Of a DNA stretch of 64,000 bases, positions 48,498-56,647 are shown in pieces. The stretch is from assembly GCA_902805735.1 (NCBI GenBank), contig CADCTW010000243.1, positions 18,416-82,415 on the forward strand, in the 5' to 3' direction. The first letter of the stretch is position 1. Each line of letters begins with the position of its first letter. Both the position numbers and the translations under genes were made by a program. The notes under the pieces are model-generated. The model saw nothing but the letters and a program-made list of their open reading frames with translations. It was not told the DNA's origin and did not search any database. Source of the stretch: an uncultured Gemmatimonadota bacterium (GTDB lineage Bacteria; Gemmatimonadota; Gemmatimonadetes; Longimicrobiales; Longimicrobiaceae).

Positions 48498-51225
48498 GCA
48501 TCCGGAGTGGGTTTTCACCCTCCGGACCGGCCCCAGCGAGCTCATCCCCACCGCTTCCGATCTCCGGCATCGCTTCCGCCGTGACGGCGACCACCTCGTG
48601 CCTGACACCACCGGCTCCGGGGGAGCAATCTACGACCTCGAGCCAGTCAGCCGATGGTTGGGAACGCCCCCGGCTGACCGGCCGGAAGCGTTCTGCCCCG
48701 TCTGCCGTGCGCGAGTCATCACAAAGTGCGGGGAGGTTCTCCGGCCGCATTACGCCCACTGGTGTGAAGGCTCGACCTGTCCGGCTTCGGCTCCGGAGAG
48801 CGCTCTGCACCTGAACTCGAAGCTCCGGATCGCCTCGGAACTGCGGAAGGTAAAGCGCCTCCGAATCAAAAAGATCTGCGCCGGCGACGGCAAGCGTGCC
48901 CGGGGAACCCCATGCGAACTCTCGGACGTGGATGTCTGGGTGGAAGGCTGGGACGACGTCCTCGTCGAGTATGAACTGCCGTCCGCCCGCGCGGACGTGA
49001 TCCTCCTGAAGCAGGGCCGTCCGATCGCCGCGATCGAGGTGCACGTCACGCACGCGGTGGACGCGGCAAAGATCGGCGCACTTCGCGCACTGGGAGTTCC
49101 TTGGGTGGAGGTGCGGGCGCGCGACATCCTCCCTGAGCCCGGTGAGGGCGTGCCGTGGTCTTCGGGGATGCCCCTACCCGTCCGTCGCTCAAACCGGGAA
49201 GCACCCCAGCCCTACCGCTGTACGTACCACCGGGAAAAGTGGGAGAGCCAGCGGCAGGAGCAGATTGCCAAAGGAACGCCGTGGCGCGGCCGAGCGGTCC
49301 GGCTGTCCAACTGGGAAGAACAGCCGGCGCAGTACCACGAGGGTCCTGTGTGGCACAGCCGTCTGGTCCAGGTGCTCGCAATGAAGAGCGGTGAGGAGGG
49401 CTGGCCGGCTGAGATCTGGCTGGTGAACGCGCTGACAAAGGAGGTGTTGTCTGAGCGCGTTCGGTGCGCAGACGAGGCGGCAGCGCTGATGGCTGCGGAT
49501 CGCGCCCTCCACGCGCTTACTGCACCGCCAGATCGCGAGATGGAAAGTCCCATGGGCTGGGTGCGTCCGGCGGGGCTCCTCCGCGCGCTCCCGCCGGAAC
49601 TCTACCCCGGGCGACTGCGCTGGACACGACCTGGTGAAGCGCCCCGCATTGCTCCGAACGCTGCCGAACTACACTGGCCCTCTGATACAGCACAGTGGGA
49701 TGCGTACACATTCCATCCACTGTGGGGGTGCGATGCCTCTTGGTGCGATCTCCCAGATGAGGGACGCGCCGCCCGTTTTCACAGCATCCGCGACGGGATC
49801 TGGTTCAATGCGGTGCCGCACGAGGACGAGATCATCGTCGAAGCCTGGCTGCTCGGCGCAGAGGGATGGATCAAGGTAGCGCATGACGAATTTCCGACTC
49901 CGGCAGCTGGCGTGGATTTGTGCGCGGTGCTCAATGAGACGCACACCGCTTTGCACAGGTCGGCCAGCGCCGACGTCAGGGAGCACCTCAGGGGACCGCA
50001 CTCCCTTTCCCATGCGCTCCAGTATGCCATGGAGCCGTTCACAGCCGAGGCTAAGCGTCGTAGGAGTTGGAAGTCGCGTAGCACAATCATCGGCAGCCCC
50101 TCTCGTGACGAGATCCTCGCTGAACTCGACCGTGTGGTCGATGCGGCCGCGGGTGAGTACCGATTCCAGGGGGAGGCCCGCTGGAAGGTAGATCGCCGCG
50201 ACGGGTATTCGGAGCGAGCCGGTGACTGGATCGACCGTGCCGTGCGCCTGGACGAGGGCTTCAGGCCTTGGGGGGCCGCCTTCGCCATAGCGCCGTCAGC
50301 GGCGGAAGTCACTGGACGCCTCCTCGAACTCGAGCGCAACGCGAACCAACCGATTCATCCGTACTGGCTCTGTGGTCTCGCCGATGTAGACGCCATCAGG
50401 GCGAAGGTTGGAGCGGGATACACGTGCCCGGTCGTGCGGATTGCAGACGGAAGCCTCCAAGTCGTCGTGCAGGACGGGGTTCAGGTGCCGTTCGCGGAAT
50501 TTGTCCGGGCTGTTTGTCAGCATCCGGGCGAACTGACCGATCGGCGTCCCTTACGTCCCGATGCGTACCGCTTCCCGTTGGGATCCGCACGCGTGGACGT
50601 GTTTCCCGCATGGGCACGGGCGAGCTCCGGGAAGGATGTTGAAGTAGTGCTCGGCGGCCGGGTTTGGGGCGAGTATTTCTGGCTCCCGATCATTCGTGTT
50701 CACGAACTGCACCGGATGCCGGACGGGACCGTCTGGGCGGAGTGCGATGTCGCGCAGGAAGGGGAGGTAGCTGCTGCGGATGGCGGCAAGATGCTGTACG
50801 CCCCGCGCGGGTATCGCCGGGCTCTCGTGTGCCTCAGCGGAGAATCGGTGGAGACGCGCTGGAACGTACAGGACCGCCGTGCTCCCGAGGGCTATTTGTG
50901 GTCGGAACATGAAGAGTGGAGTATGAGCTCGGCGGGATACCTGCGGGGCGGCAGCATTGAATCGTCTCGGCTCCTCGCGCGGATGGCATCCGGCGCTGGG
51001 CGGACGTACCTGGTGCTGGGAGGTATCATCGGATCACTTGAGGCGATCCGAGGCGTCCGCAGTATCCGGGTGGATGAGGACGGCTGGTGCGAAGCCGACC
51101 TGATCCGAAATCCTGAGGTTGTGGCGCCGGAGGTGCCGGGCTGGGAGGTCCGCACCGGTTATAGGATCTACAGCCGCGTGTCGCGACTGCGGGATTGGAA
51201 GGTGGTGCTGGAGAGCGACGCCTGA
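48448..51225 (+). CDS. Large CoiA-like nuclease-type protein, 925 aa
   Basis: The N-terminal 250 residues follow the competence protein CoiA: a zinc finger FCPVCRARVITKCGEVLRPH then HWCEGSTC, ALHLNSKLRIASELRK, and a PD-(D/E)XK core VDVWVEGWDDVLVEYELPSA, ADVILLKQGRPIAAIEVHVT with HAVDAAKIGALRALGVPWVEV. CoiA itself is about 400 residues; this protein has roughly 600 more with repeated Trp-rich strand segments and no motif I can name. ATG at 48448 is the first in this frame, but it lacks its own ribosome site. A restriction or DNA-uptake nuclease role is possible from the core domain. It stands alone between two poorly known small genes. Confidence 0.65.
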   Translation: MHRFHAKDSAATAQNAEHPEWVFTLRTGPSELIPTASDLRHRFRRDGDHLVPDTTGSGGAIYDLEPVSRWLGTPPADRPEAFCPVCRARVITKCGEVLRPHYAHWCEGSTCPASAPESALHLNSKLRIASELRKVKRLRIKKICAGDGKRARGTPCELSDVDVWVEGWDDVLVEYELPSARADVILLKQGRPIAAIEVHVTHAVDAAKIGALRALGVPWVEVRARDILPEPGEGVPWSSGMPLPVRRSNREAPQPYRCTYHREKWESQRQEQIAKGTPWRGRAVRLSNWEEQPAQYHEGPVWHSRLVQVLAMKSGEEGWPAEIWLVNALTKEVLSERVRCADEAAALMAADRALHALTAPPDREMESPMGWVRPAGLLRALPPELYPGRLRWTRPGEAPRIAPNAAELHWPSDTAQWDAYTFHPLWGCDASWCDLPDEGRAARFHSIRDGIWFNAVPHEDEIIVEAWLLGAEGWIKVAHDEFPTPAAGVDLCAVLNETHTALHRSASADVREHLRGPHSLSHALQYAMEPFTAEAKRRRSWKSRSTIIGSPSRDEILAELDRVVDAAAGEYRFQGEARWKVDRRDGYSERAGDWIDRAVRLDEGFRPWGAAFAIAPSAAEVTGRLLELERNANQPIHPYWLCGLADVDAIRAKVGAGYTCPVVRIADGSLQVVVQDGVQVPFAEFVRAVCQHPGELTDRRPLRPDAYRFPLGSARVDVFPAWARASSGKDVEVVLGGRVWGEYFWLPIIRVHELHRMPDGTVWAECDVAQEGEVAAADGGKMLYAPRGYRRALVCLSGESVETRWNVQDRRAPEGYLWSEHEEWSMSSAGYLRGGSIESSRLLARMASGAGRTYLVLGGIIGSLEAIRGVRSIRVDEDGWCEADLIRNPEVVAPEVPGWEVRTGYRIYSRVSRLRDWKVVLESDA

Positions 51226-51363
51226 ACCGGCTCCCCGTTTCGGGAACGAGCCGCACGTGGACCCGTAATCCACGGCGTTCACAGTGCCCCGTCGCGGAAC
51301 GGATTGCCGAGCACGTGTCGCTACTTGGTGGCAGCGTCACCAACAACAGCTCGGAGGATGCAC

Positions 51364-51690
51364 ATGAAGGGGCTCGACCAGAGATTTGCGCACGGGGACC
51401 AGCTCGAACCGGATCAGTACCCGGTGCTCCACAGCATCTCGCCGGCGTTCATGTACCAGTTCATCCCGGTACTGGAAGATCAGCTCGTCACGCCTGAGTA
51501 CGCCTAAGTCCCGGTCTGGCAGCGCGCAAAAGGATCTCAGGACGCGCGATCTCAGGCACGGCTCCTGATCGCGGAGTGGAACGCCCTCTGGGAAGCCGGT
51601 CCGGCCCGGAGCGAGATCCTCAAAGACGAAACCCCGGACAACCTCGCTTGGCTCCGCGTCCGGTCAAGGGCGGTGGTGAATTCGTCCGTG
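51364..51690 (+). pseudogene. Short gene interrupted by a stop codon
   Basis: CGGAGGATGCAC precedes an ATG that gives GLDQRFAHGDQLEPDQYPVL and a stop (TAA at 51505). The same frame then continues with coding character: AKGSQDARSQARLLIAEWNA, LWEAGPARSEILKDETPDNL and AWLRVRSRAV. The two parts together would make a protein of about 108 residues. I read this as one gene with an in-frame nonsense mutation; alternatively only the first 47 residues are used. Confidence 0.4.
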
Positions 51691-51793
51691 TACGTCATCT
51701 TACCCCTTTGTGCGGGCCATCCCCGCCGATGCGCCGGTGACTCAGGATCATCAGATCGCAGGCCAACGAACTGCCAGCCGGGATTCGGCCGCA

Positions 51794-52594
51794 TCAATGG
51801 AACGCGCCCGGGAACTCCCTCTTCAGTAGTGCGACGAACAACTCGATGCGCGTGGCGACGAGCACCTTCTCCTCCCGGCGCCACTCGGTCAGTATCCCGG
51901 CAAGCGGATTCTCCAACGGCGGTAGCCCCGGGACGACTAAACTGTCGAAGCGCCACAGTCCGCCCCCGCTCTTTCCATATGGCTTCACCGTCGGGACACG
52001 CACTCCATGGGAGGAGATTACCCTCTCCCGGTCATACGAGATGACGATGTGGGTCTCCGGGGAGAGGCCCAGTCGTTCGTAAACCTCCTGATCAACCGCG
52101 ACCCCCGCGTACAGGTCCGCTGGAGCGGCAACGCTGAGCACCTGACTACGCACCTTGGCGCGGCGCACAGGGTAGCCGAAGGTGCAGTAGAAGCGGTGCG
52201 CGGCCGCCGATCCGGGCTGGACGACATCCCGCGGGCCCAGCCAGAGACAATCGCCCATCTCGGCGACAAGTTCCGCCGGCAGTTCCATGAACGCCAGATC
52301 GATCTTGTCATCTTCCCGGTTCCCGGAATCTGGCATCTGGGTTCCATGCCAGTTCCGGGGAATCGTGAGAAGTGATTCGTCCCCGCCGATGTAAAGTTCT
52401 CCTTCCATCAGCTGGTCCAGTACGTGTGCGGCCGTCAGCAGGAAGTGCCGACCGCCGACCTTGAAGAGCACGCAGGATCCCTCGGCGTCCGGCTTCTCGC
52501 GGCTACTCACTGTGTAGAGCGGGCGGACTGCCGGGGTGAACACCTTCATCTCCGCCTGCGCGGCAGGGATGCGCGAGCGTGCTTTGTTCCACAT
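51794..52594 (-). CDS. Trypsin-like serine protease (S1 fold), cytoplasmic
   Basis: A 266-residue protease of the chymotrypsin fold with the full triad: His57 in FLLTAAHVLDQ, Asp99 in DKIDLAFMELP and Ser209 in KPYGKSGGGLW. There is no signal peptide and no PDZ domain, unlike DegP-type proteases, which points to a cytoplasmic target. Start at 52594 or at the internal ATG 45 bases later. It is a lone gene at the tRNA end of island B. Stand-alone trypsin-like proteases occur among effectors of bacterial conflict systems, but no partner is visible here. Confidence 0.8.
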   Translation of the reverse strand: MWNKARSRIPAAQAEMKVFTPAVRPLYTVSSREKPDAEGSCVLFKVGGRHFLLTAAHVLDQLMEGELYIGGDESLLTIPRNWHGTQMPDSGNREDDKIDLAFMELPAELVAEMGDCLWLGPRDVVQPGSAAAHRFYCTFGYPVRRAKVRSQVLSVAAPADLYAGVAVDQEVYERLGLSPETHIVISYDRERVISSHGVRVPTVKPYGKSGGGLWRFDSLVVPGLPPLENPLAGILTEWRREEKVLVATRIELFVALLKREFPGAFH

Positions 52595-53077
52595 ACACTC
52601 TCTGCTTGATCAAACCCGCGAGTGCGCCCGAGTGGTGCACCCCGGAAAGGTCGTTCTCAAGCCGGGTAGCCACGGACGACGGCCGGCGGCACTCGGTTTG
52701 GCGCGGTCACACACATATTCCCCGGCGTGGCGCGGCAAGTCGGGGCGGCGTACGGGCAAAACAAAGGCCGAGGGGGTCGCCCTCGGCCTTCGCTGTCCAG
52801 AGACTTAGGTCAAATCCAGGAACTTTCGGAGAACCTGTCCAAGGACTTTTGTAACACAACACACAACATCTGTACTACGACAGGCAGAAGTGTGGCCGTC
52901 AGCTTGTTCCTCGATGAATCGGCGCCGCGGCTAAACCTCTTGGACGGGTGGTACATGTGATCGCGTACCAGTGCCAGACGACCTGCCTCATCCGTGCCCG
53001 CATCCTCGGCCGGAAGGAACGTCCAGAGAACTGATGCCACCAGAACTGATGCCACCGCCGCAGCCAAACAAGAAAAC
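52595..53077. other. Intergenic region at the right end of island B
   Basis: About 480 bases with no supportable gene. It contains the hairpin at 52764-52790 and a short tandem repeat AGAACTGATGCCACC (two copies near 53028-53058). Confidence 0.45.
52764..52790 (-). terminator. Hairpin with T-run on the minus strand
   Basis: AAGGCCGAGGG and its exact complement with a 5-base loop; reading the minus strand it is followed by TGTTTTG. It would stop transcription entering the island from the tRNA side. Confidence 0.6.
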
Positions 53078-53116
53078 AGCGAAGCCCGCCAACGCAAGTC
53101 GTTGGCGGGCTTCGCT
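53078..53116 (-). terminator. Terminator of tRNA-Pro
   Basis: A perfect 16-bp stem with a 7-base loop (AGCGAAGCCCGCCAAC arm), followed on the minus strand by GTTTTCTTGTTT, eight bases beyond the end of the tRNA. Confidence 0.85.
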
Positions 53117-53122
53117 TTACAC

Positions 53123-53167
53123 AGTCGGGACGGCCGGATTTGAACCGGCGACCCCCTGAACCCCATT
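53123..53167 (-). repeat. Attachment-site repeat within tRNA-Pro (right)
   Basis: Exact 45-bp counterpart of 26017-26061. It covers the tRNA from the anticodon loop to its 3' end and two bases beyond. Identity stops at the anticodon-loop boundary, which is a typical crossover location for tRNA-targeting tyrosine recombinases. Confidence 0.9.
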
Positions 53168-53198
53168 CAGGTGCGCTACCGGGCTGCGCCACGTCCCG
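53125..53198 (-). tRNA. tRNA-Pro (GGG)
   Basis: A 74-nucleotide cloverleaf: acceptor CGGGACG/CGTCCCG, D arm GCGC-AGCCCGGTA-GCGC, anticodon stem CCTGA/TCAGG with loop ATGGGGT (anticodon GGG), variable loop GGGTC and T arm GCCGG-TTCAAAT-CCGGC, discriminator A. CCA is not encoded. The gene is the integration target of island B. Confidence 0.97.
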
Positions 53199-53310
53199 AG
53201 TCCGACCTCGAACGCATTGCCCGGCGCGTTCGAGGACTAGAAGCTAACCCCCGCCTGCGTTCCCGTCAACCCGGCTCGGCAGCTCACCCACGGGATACGA
53301 GAGAATCACT

Positions 53311-53340
53311 CCTCTGTGTCTCTGTGCCTCTGTGTGAGAC
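53311..53340. repeat. Dispersed CTCTGTG repeat, single arm
   Basis: CCTCTGTGTCTCTGTGCCTC followed by TGTGTGAGAC. One arm of the palindromic repeat described at 57691, 19 bases beyond the stop of the M61 peptidase gene. Confidence 0.75.
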
Positions 53341-53358
53341 CTTCTGTTCACAGGTGGC

Positions 53359-55137
53359 TCAGCTCGCGCGGATGGCGATCTCGGGGGCGGTGGGGACGTC
53401 CACGCGCAGCCAGTCGTCCAGGAGGCGCTGCTGGGCGGGGGTGGGGTGCTCCGCCGGGCGCAGGGAGAGGCGCGTGGGGGGCACCAGCTCCACCTCCAGC
53501 TCCAGCGTCAGCAGCTCGTCGCGGCGGAAGACGGTGAGCGGGAGGCGCTCGCCGTGGCGGCGCTCGGCCAGGCGGGCGGTGAGCGTGTCGGGGGCGACGC
53601 GCGCGCCATCCAGCGCCACCAGCTCGTCGCCCGCGTTGACGCCGGCGCGGTACGCGGGCGTGTCCGCCAGGACGTGCGACACCAGGGTACGGCCGCCTTC
53701 GGGCTTGAACTGCAGGCCCGTGCGCACCTCCGTGCGCGCGGAGGCTTCGCTGGCGGGGAAGGGCACGGGCTCGTGCGCAGGGCGCAGCACCAGCCCCGCC
53801 CTCTCCAGGGTGTCCGCGAAAGGGAGCTCGGCGGTGCTGCGCAGCGCCAGGTCGAAGAAGCCGTCCAGCGGCGCGCCCGCGACTTCGGAGGCGATGCGCT
53901 CCACCTCGCCCTCGGGGAAGCCCACGTCGCGCGCGCCGTACTCCGTCCACAGGCGGCGCATGACGTCGTCCAGCGAGCGCTCGTTGCCGGTCGCGTGGCG
54001 GATGGTCAGGTCGAGGAGAAGCGCGACCAGGGCGCCCTTCTCGTAGTAGGAGATGGACGAGTTGGGGGTGTTGGGATCGGGGCGGTAGAACTTGATCCAG
54101 GTATCCCAGGACGAATCGGCCAGCGTCTGCACGGCGCGGCCGGGGATCGCCTGGAAGCGCGCGATCGCTTCGGCGAGGCGCTCCAGGTAGCGCTGCGCGG
54201 TGATGAGCCCGGCGCGGCGCAGGAGGAGGTCGGTGTAGTAGCTGGTGATCCCCTCCACCACCCACAGGTCACGCGTGTAGTTCTCGGCCGTGTAGTCGAA
54301 CGGGCCCAGCACGGCGGGACGGATGCGCTTGCCGTTCCACAGGTGGAAGAACTCGTGGGCGACCAGCCCCAGGAAGCGCTCGTACGGCTGCCCTCGGAAG
54401 GTCCAGCGGTCGGCCAGCAGCACCGTGGAGTCGCGGTGCTCCAGCCCGCCCCCGCCCCCCAGCGTCAGGTGCACGATGAAGGTGTAGTCCGGGTAGGGGA
54501 GCGCGCCGAAGAGCGCTTCCTCAGCCAGGATGATGCGCGAGGTGTCGGCGACGAGGCGCTGCTCGTCGTAGTTGCCGCGTCCCCAGAGGGCCCAGCGGTG
54601 CGTCTTCCCCGCGACCTCCCACTCCAGCAGGCGGTGGATGCCGATCTCCATGGGCGCATCCACCAGCTCGTCGTAGCCGGAGGCCGCGAAGCCGTCGTCG
54701 CCCGGGCGGAGCGCGGTCGTGACCCGCCAGCCATCGGGCGCATCCACGTGCACGGAGAGTGGCTCGCCAGCGCGGTCCTCGGGGTACAGGAAGACGCTGG
54801 CGCCGTTCACCAGGGCGTGGGTGGCGTCCAGGTGACTGGTGCGGACGGTCAGCTCGTTGGCGTACACCTGGTAGCGCACGCGGAGCGCGCCGTCCGCCGG
54901 GGCGTCCACGCTCCAGCGGTTCTTGTCCGTCTTGGTCCAGGAAAGCGGAGCCCCCGCCCCGTCCGTGGCCTGGAAGCCCTGGACGTTGCGGGGGAACTCG
55001 CGCATCAGGTACGAGCCCGGGGTCCACGACGGCATCGCCAGCGACGCCGGCGAGCGGACCCCGTCCACCTCCATTTCCACGTGCAGGAGGTGGGTGTGCG
55101 GCTCCGGCATGCGGAGCCGGTAGCGGACCGCCGCCAC
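53359..55137 (-). CDS. M61 family metallopeptidase with PDZ domain
   Basis: A 592-residue glycyl-aminopeptidase-type protein. The zinc motif is in GLVAHEFFHLWNGKRI, followed by the third ligand region WVVEGITSYYTDLLLRRAG. The N-terminal half is the beta-rich M61 domain (ASLAMPSWTPGSYLMREFPR is the family's signature). A PDZ domain sits near residues 480-560 (SHVLADTPAYRAGVNAGDEL). No signal peptide is seen, so it is likely cytoplasmic. Its start lies directly after the stop of proline dehydrogenase, so the two probably form an operon. First protein gene of the core chromosome right of the island. Confidence 0.92.
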   Translation of the reverse strand: MAAVRYRLRMPEPHTHLLHVEMEVDGVRSPASLAMPSWTPGSYLMREFPRNVQGFQATDGAGAPLSWTKTDKNRWSVDAPADGALRVRYQVYANELTVRTSHLDATHALVNGASVFLYPEDRAGEPLSVHVDAPDGWRVTTALRPGDDGFAASGYDELVDAPMEIGIHRLLEWEVAGKTHRWALWGRGNYDEQRLVADTSRIILAEEALFGALPYPDYTFIVHLTLGGGGGLEHRDSTVLLADRWTFRGQPYERFLGLVAHEFFHLWNGKRIRPAVLGPFDYTAENYTRDLWVVEGITSYYTDLLLRRAGLITAQRYLERLAEAIARFQAIPGRAVQTLADSSWDTWIKFYRPDPNTPNSSISYYEKGALVALLLDLTIRHATGNERSLDDVMRRLWTEYGARDVGFPEGEVERIASEVAGAPLDGFFDLALRSTAELPFADTLERAGLVLRPAHEPVPFPASEASARTEVRTGLQFKPEGGRTLVSHVLADTPAYRAGVNAGDELVALDGARVAPDTLTARLAERRHGERLPLTVFRRDELLTLELEVELVPPTRLSLRPAEHPTPAQQRLLDDWLRVDVPTAPEIAIRAS

Positions 55138-55138
55138 T

Positions 55139-56158
55139 CTAGCGGCGCCGGCGCCAGGCGAGCGCGGCCAGCGCCCCGGCCACCATGCCGCCGCCGATGG
55201 CCAGCGGACGGCCGAGCCCGCCGATCCCGCTCTCCTTGGCGATGCTACCGGCCATGAACATCATGTTGGCGGGGCGCTCGGCCAGGCGGCGCATGAGGTA
55301 CGGGTACCAGCTCTCGCCGAAGGGCACGTACACGCGCACGTTGTACCCCTCCTCGCGCAACCGCGTCTGCAGGTCGCGGCGGACGCCGTAGAGCATCTGG
55401 AACTCGAACGACTCCTTGGCGATCCCCTTCTCCCACACGTAGCGGCGCGCGTGGTCGATGATGGCCTCGTCGTGCGTGGCGATGGCCGGGTACTTCCCCG
55501 CGTCCAGCAGGCGCTCCATCTCCTCCACGAACATGCGGTCGGTGTCCGCCTTGTCCGGGTAGGCGACCGTCTCCGGCTCCAGGTACGCCCCCTTCACCAG
55601 CCGCACGCGCGCCCCCAGCCGGATCATCCGCTCCACGTCGTCCGGGGTGCGGCGGAGCATGGACTGGAGCACGGTGCCGGTGTTCTGGAAGCCGTCGGCC
55701 CACAGCGACTCCACCAGGGCGACGGTGCGCTCGGTGTAGTCGCTGCTCTCCATGTCCAGCCGCACGAAGATCTCGCCCTCGCCGTCGCCCAGCTCGCGGG
55801 CGCGCTGCAGCACCATCTCGATGCCGCGGCGGCAGAAGTCGGGGTCCAGGTCCAGCCCGAACTGCGTGGGCTTCACGGACACGTTGGCGTCGAGCCCGTC
55901 GCGCTTGAGCGCTTCCAGGATGCGGATCACCATGTCGGTGGCCGCCTCGGCCTCTTCGCGGCTCTCCACGGCCTCGCCCAGGTAGTCCAGCGACACGCTG
56001 AGGCCGGCGTCGTTGAGGGCGCGGGCGGCTGCGAGCGCCTCGTCCAGGGTGTCGCCGGCCACGAAGCGCCGCGCCATCTGGCGGGACACGGGGGTGCCGG
56101 TGACCATCCGCTTGGCGGTGGGGCTCTGGCTGAGGTAAAGCAGGCTCTGCTTGAGCAT
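55139..56158 (-). CDS. Proline dehydrogenase
   Basis: The 339-residue flavoenzyme oxidises proline to pyrroline-5-carboxylate. Conserved barrel motifs: SVSLDYLGEAV, ANVSVKPTQFGLDLD, VRLVKGAYLEPE, SFEFQMLYGVR and the substrate-binding RVYVPFGESWYPYLMRRLAE. Length is that of monofunctional enzymes rather than PutA. A hydrophobic C-terminus (LAIGGGMVAGALAALAWRRR) suggests a membrane anchor, fitting electron delivery to quinone. Upstream partner of the M61 peptidase gene. Confidence 0.93.
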   Translation of the reverse strand: MLKQSLLYLSQSPTAKRMVTGTPVSRQMARRFVAGDTLDEALAAARALNDAGLSVSLDYLGEAVESREEAEAATDMVIRILEALKRDGLDANVSVKPTQFGLDLDPDFCRRGIEMVLQRARELGDGEGEIFVRLDMESSDYTERTVALVESLWADGFQNTGTVLQSMLRRTPDDVERMIRLGARVRLVKGAYLEPETVAYPDKADTDRMFVEEMERLLDAGKYPAIATHDEAIIDHARRYVWEKGIAKESFEFQMLYGVRRDLQTRLREEGYNVRVYVPFGESWYPYLMRRLAERPANMMFMAGSIAKESGIGGLGRPLAIGGGMVAGALAALAWRRRR

Positions 56159-56188
56159 GGCTGGAAAAGGTCCTGGTTCGTGTGGGCG

Positions 56189-56557
56189 CTAATCTTCTTC
56201 GCTCCGCCTGCGGCGGATCGTCTCGTCCAGCAGGGCGCGCACCTCGGCGAGCGAAAGCCCCTCCAGCGCCTCCCGTGCCGCGTCCTCGGTAGGCGCGGCC
56301 ACCAGGTCGCCCGTTTCCAGGTGCCCCATTACCGCCGTCCCCGTCTGCGCCCAGCGCACGAAGACGAGGTACGCGGCCCAGGGGTTTTGCGGATCGCCGG
56401 TCTCATCGGTCTCGACCGCGGCGGTGTACGGCTCGCCGTCGCACCCCTGGAAGGCAGCGGCCCGCCCGTGCACCCTGGCGTACCCGCCGAGGGTCTCGTC
56501 GGTCACCCCCTCCGGAGTCTGGGGATTCAGCCGGTCTTCGGATCCCGAGTAGCGCAT
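56189..56557 (-). CDS. Hypothetical protein, 122 aa
   Basis: Not recognised. A mixed alpha/beta soluble protein (AAAFQGCDGEPYTAAVETDE, PWAAYLVFVRWAQTGTAVMG, HLETGDLVAAPTEDAAREAL) ending in a charged helix (VRALLDETIRRRRSEED). The sequence around YLVFVRWAQTGTAVMGHLE has the look of a small ligand-binding sheet. It starts 90 bases downstream of the dehydrogenase gene and ends 30 bases before proline dehydrogenase, so it may be co-transcribed. Confidence 0.65.
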   Translation of the reverse strand: MRYSGSEDRLNPQTPEGVTDETLGGYARVHGRAAAFQGCDGEPYTAAVETDETGDPQNPWAAYLVFVRWAQTGTAVMGHLETGDLVAAPTEDAAREALEGLSLAEVRALLDETIRRRRSEED

Positions 56558-56610
56558 GCGGGGGAAAGTATCAGCGGGCGGTGCGTTCGCGACAGATCAC
56601 GGGAAGCTCT

Positions 56611-56641
56611 TCTCTGTGCCTCTGTGTCTCTGTGTGAGATC
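56611..56641. repeat. Dispersed CTCTGTG repeat, single arm
   Basis: TCTCTGTGCCTCTGTGTCTC followed by TGTGTGAGATC, six bases from the dehydrogenase stop at 56648. Confidence 0.75.
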
Positions 56642-56647
56642 AGCAGT

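Larger units (their letters stand above)
26017..53167. mobile_element. Island B, 27-kb region bounded by 45-bp tRNA-Pro direct repeats
   Basis: The two exact 45-bp repeats at its ends are the 3' half of tRNA-Pro(GGG); the right copy is part of the intact tRNA gene. Such repeats are the expected product of tyrosine-recombinase integration into a tRNA gene. Inside are a tyrosine recombinase with a small upstream gene, a large serine recombinase operon, nucleases, proteases, a haloperoxidase and regulators. The interior tyrosine recombinase at 43.4 kb is far from both ends, so later insertions or rearrangement within the island are likely. Confidence 0.7.

Noticed and set aside
52899..53192. Minus-strand open frame of 97 codons (SAPEWGSGGRRFKSGRPD type) across the tRNA
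   Set aside because: This is the well-known false ORF read from a tRNA gene sequence; the RNA gene explains it.
53446..55257. 603-codon open frame opposite the M61 peptidase gene
   Set aside because: Antisense shadow of a GC-rich gene. The translation is Arg/Ala/Val-rich without motifs, whereas the minus strand has a full M61-PDZ protein.
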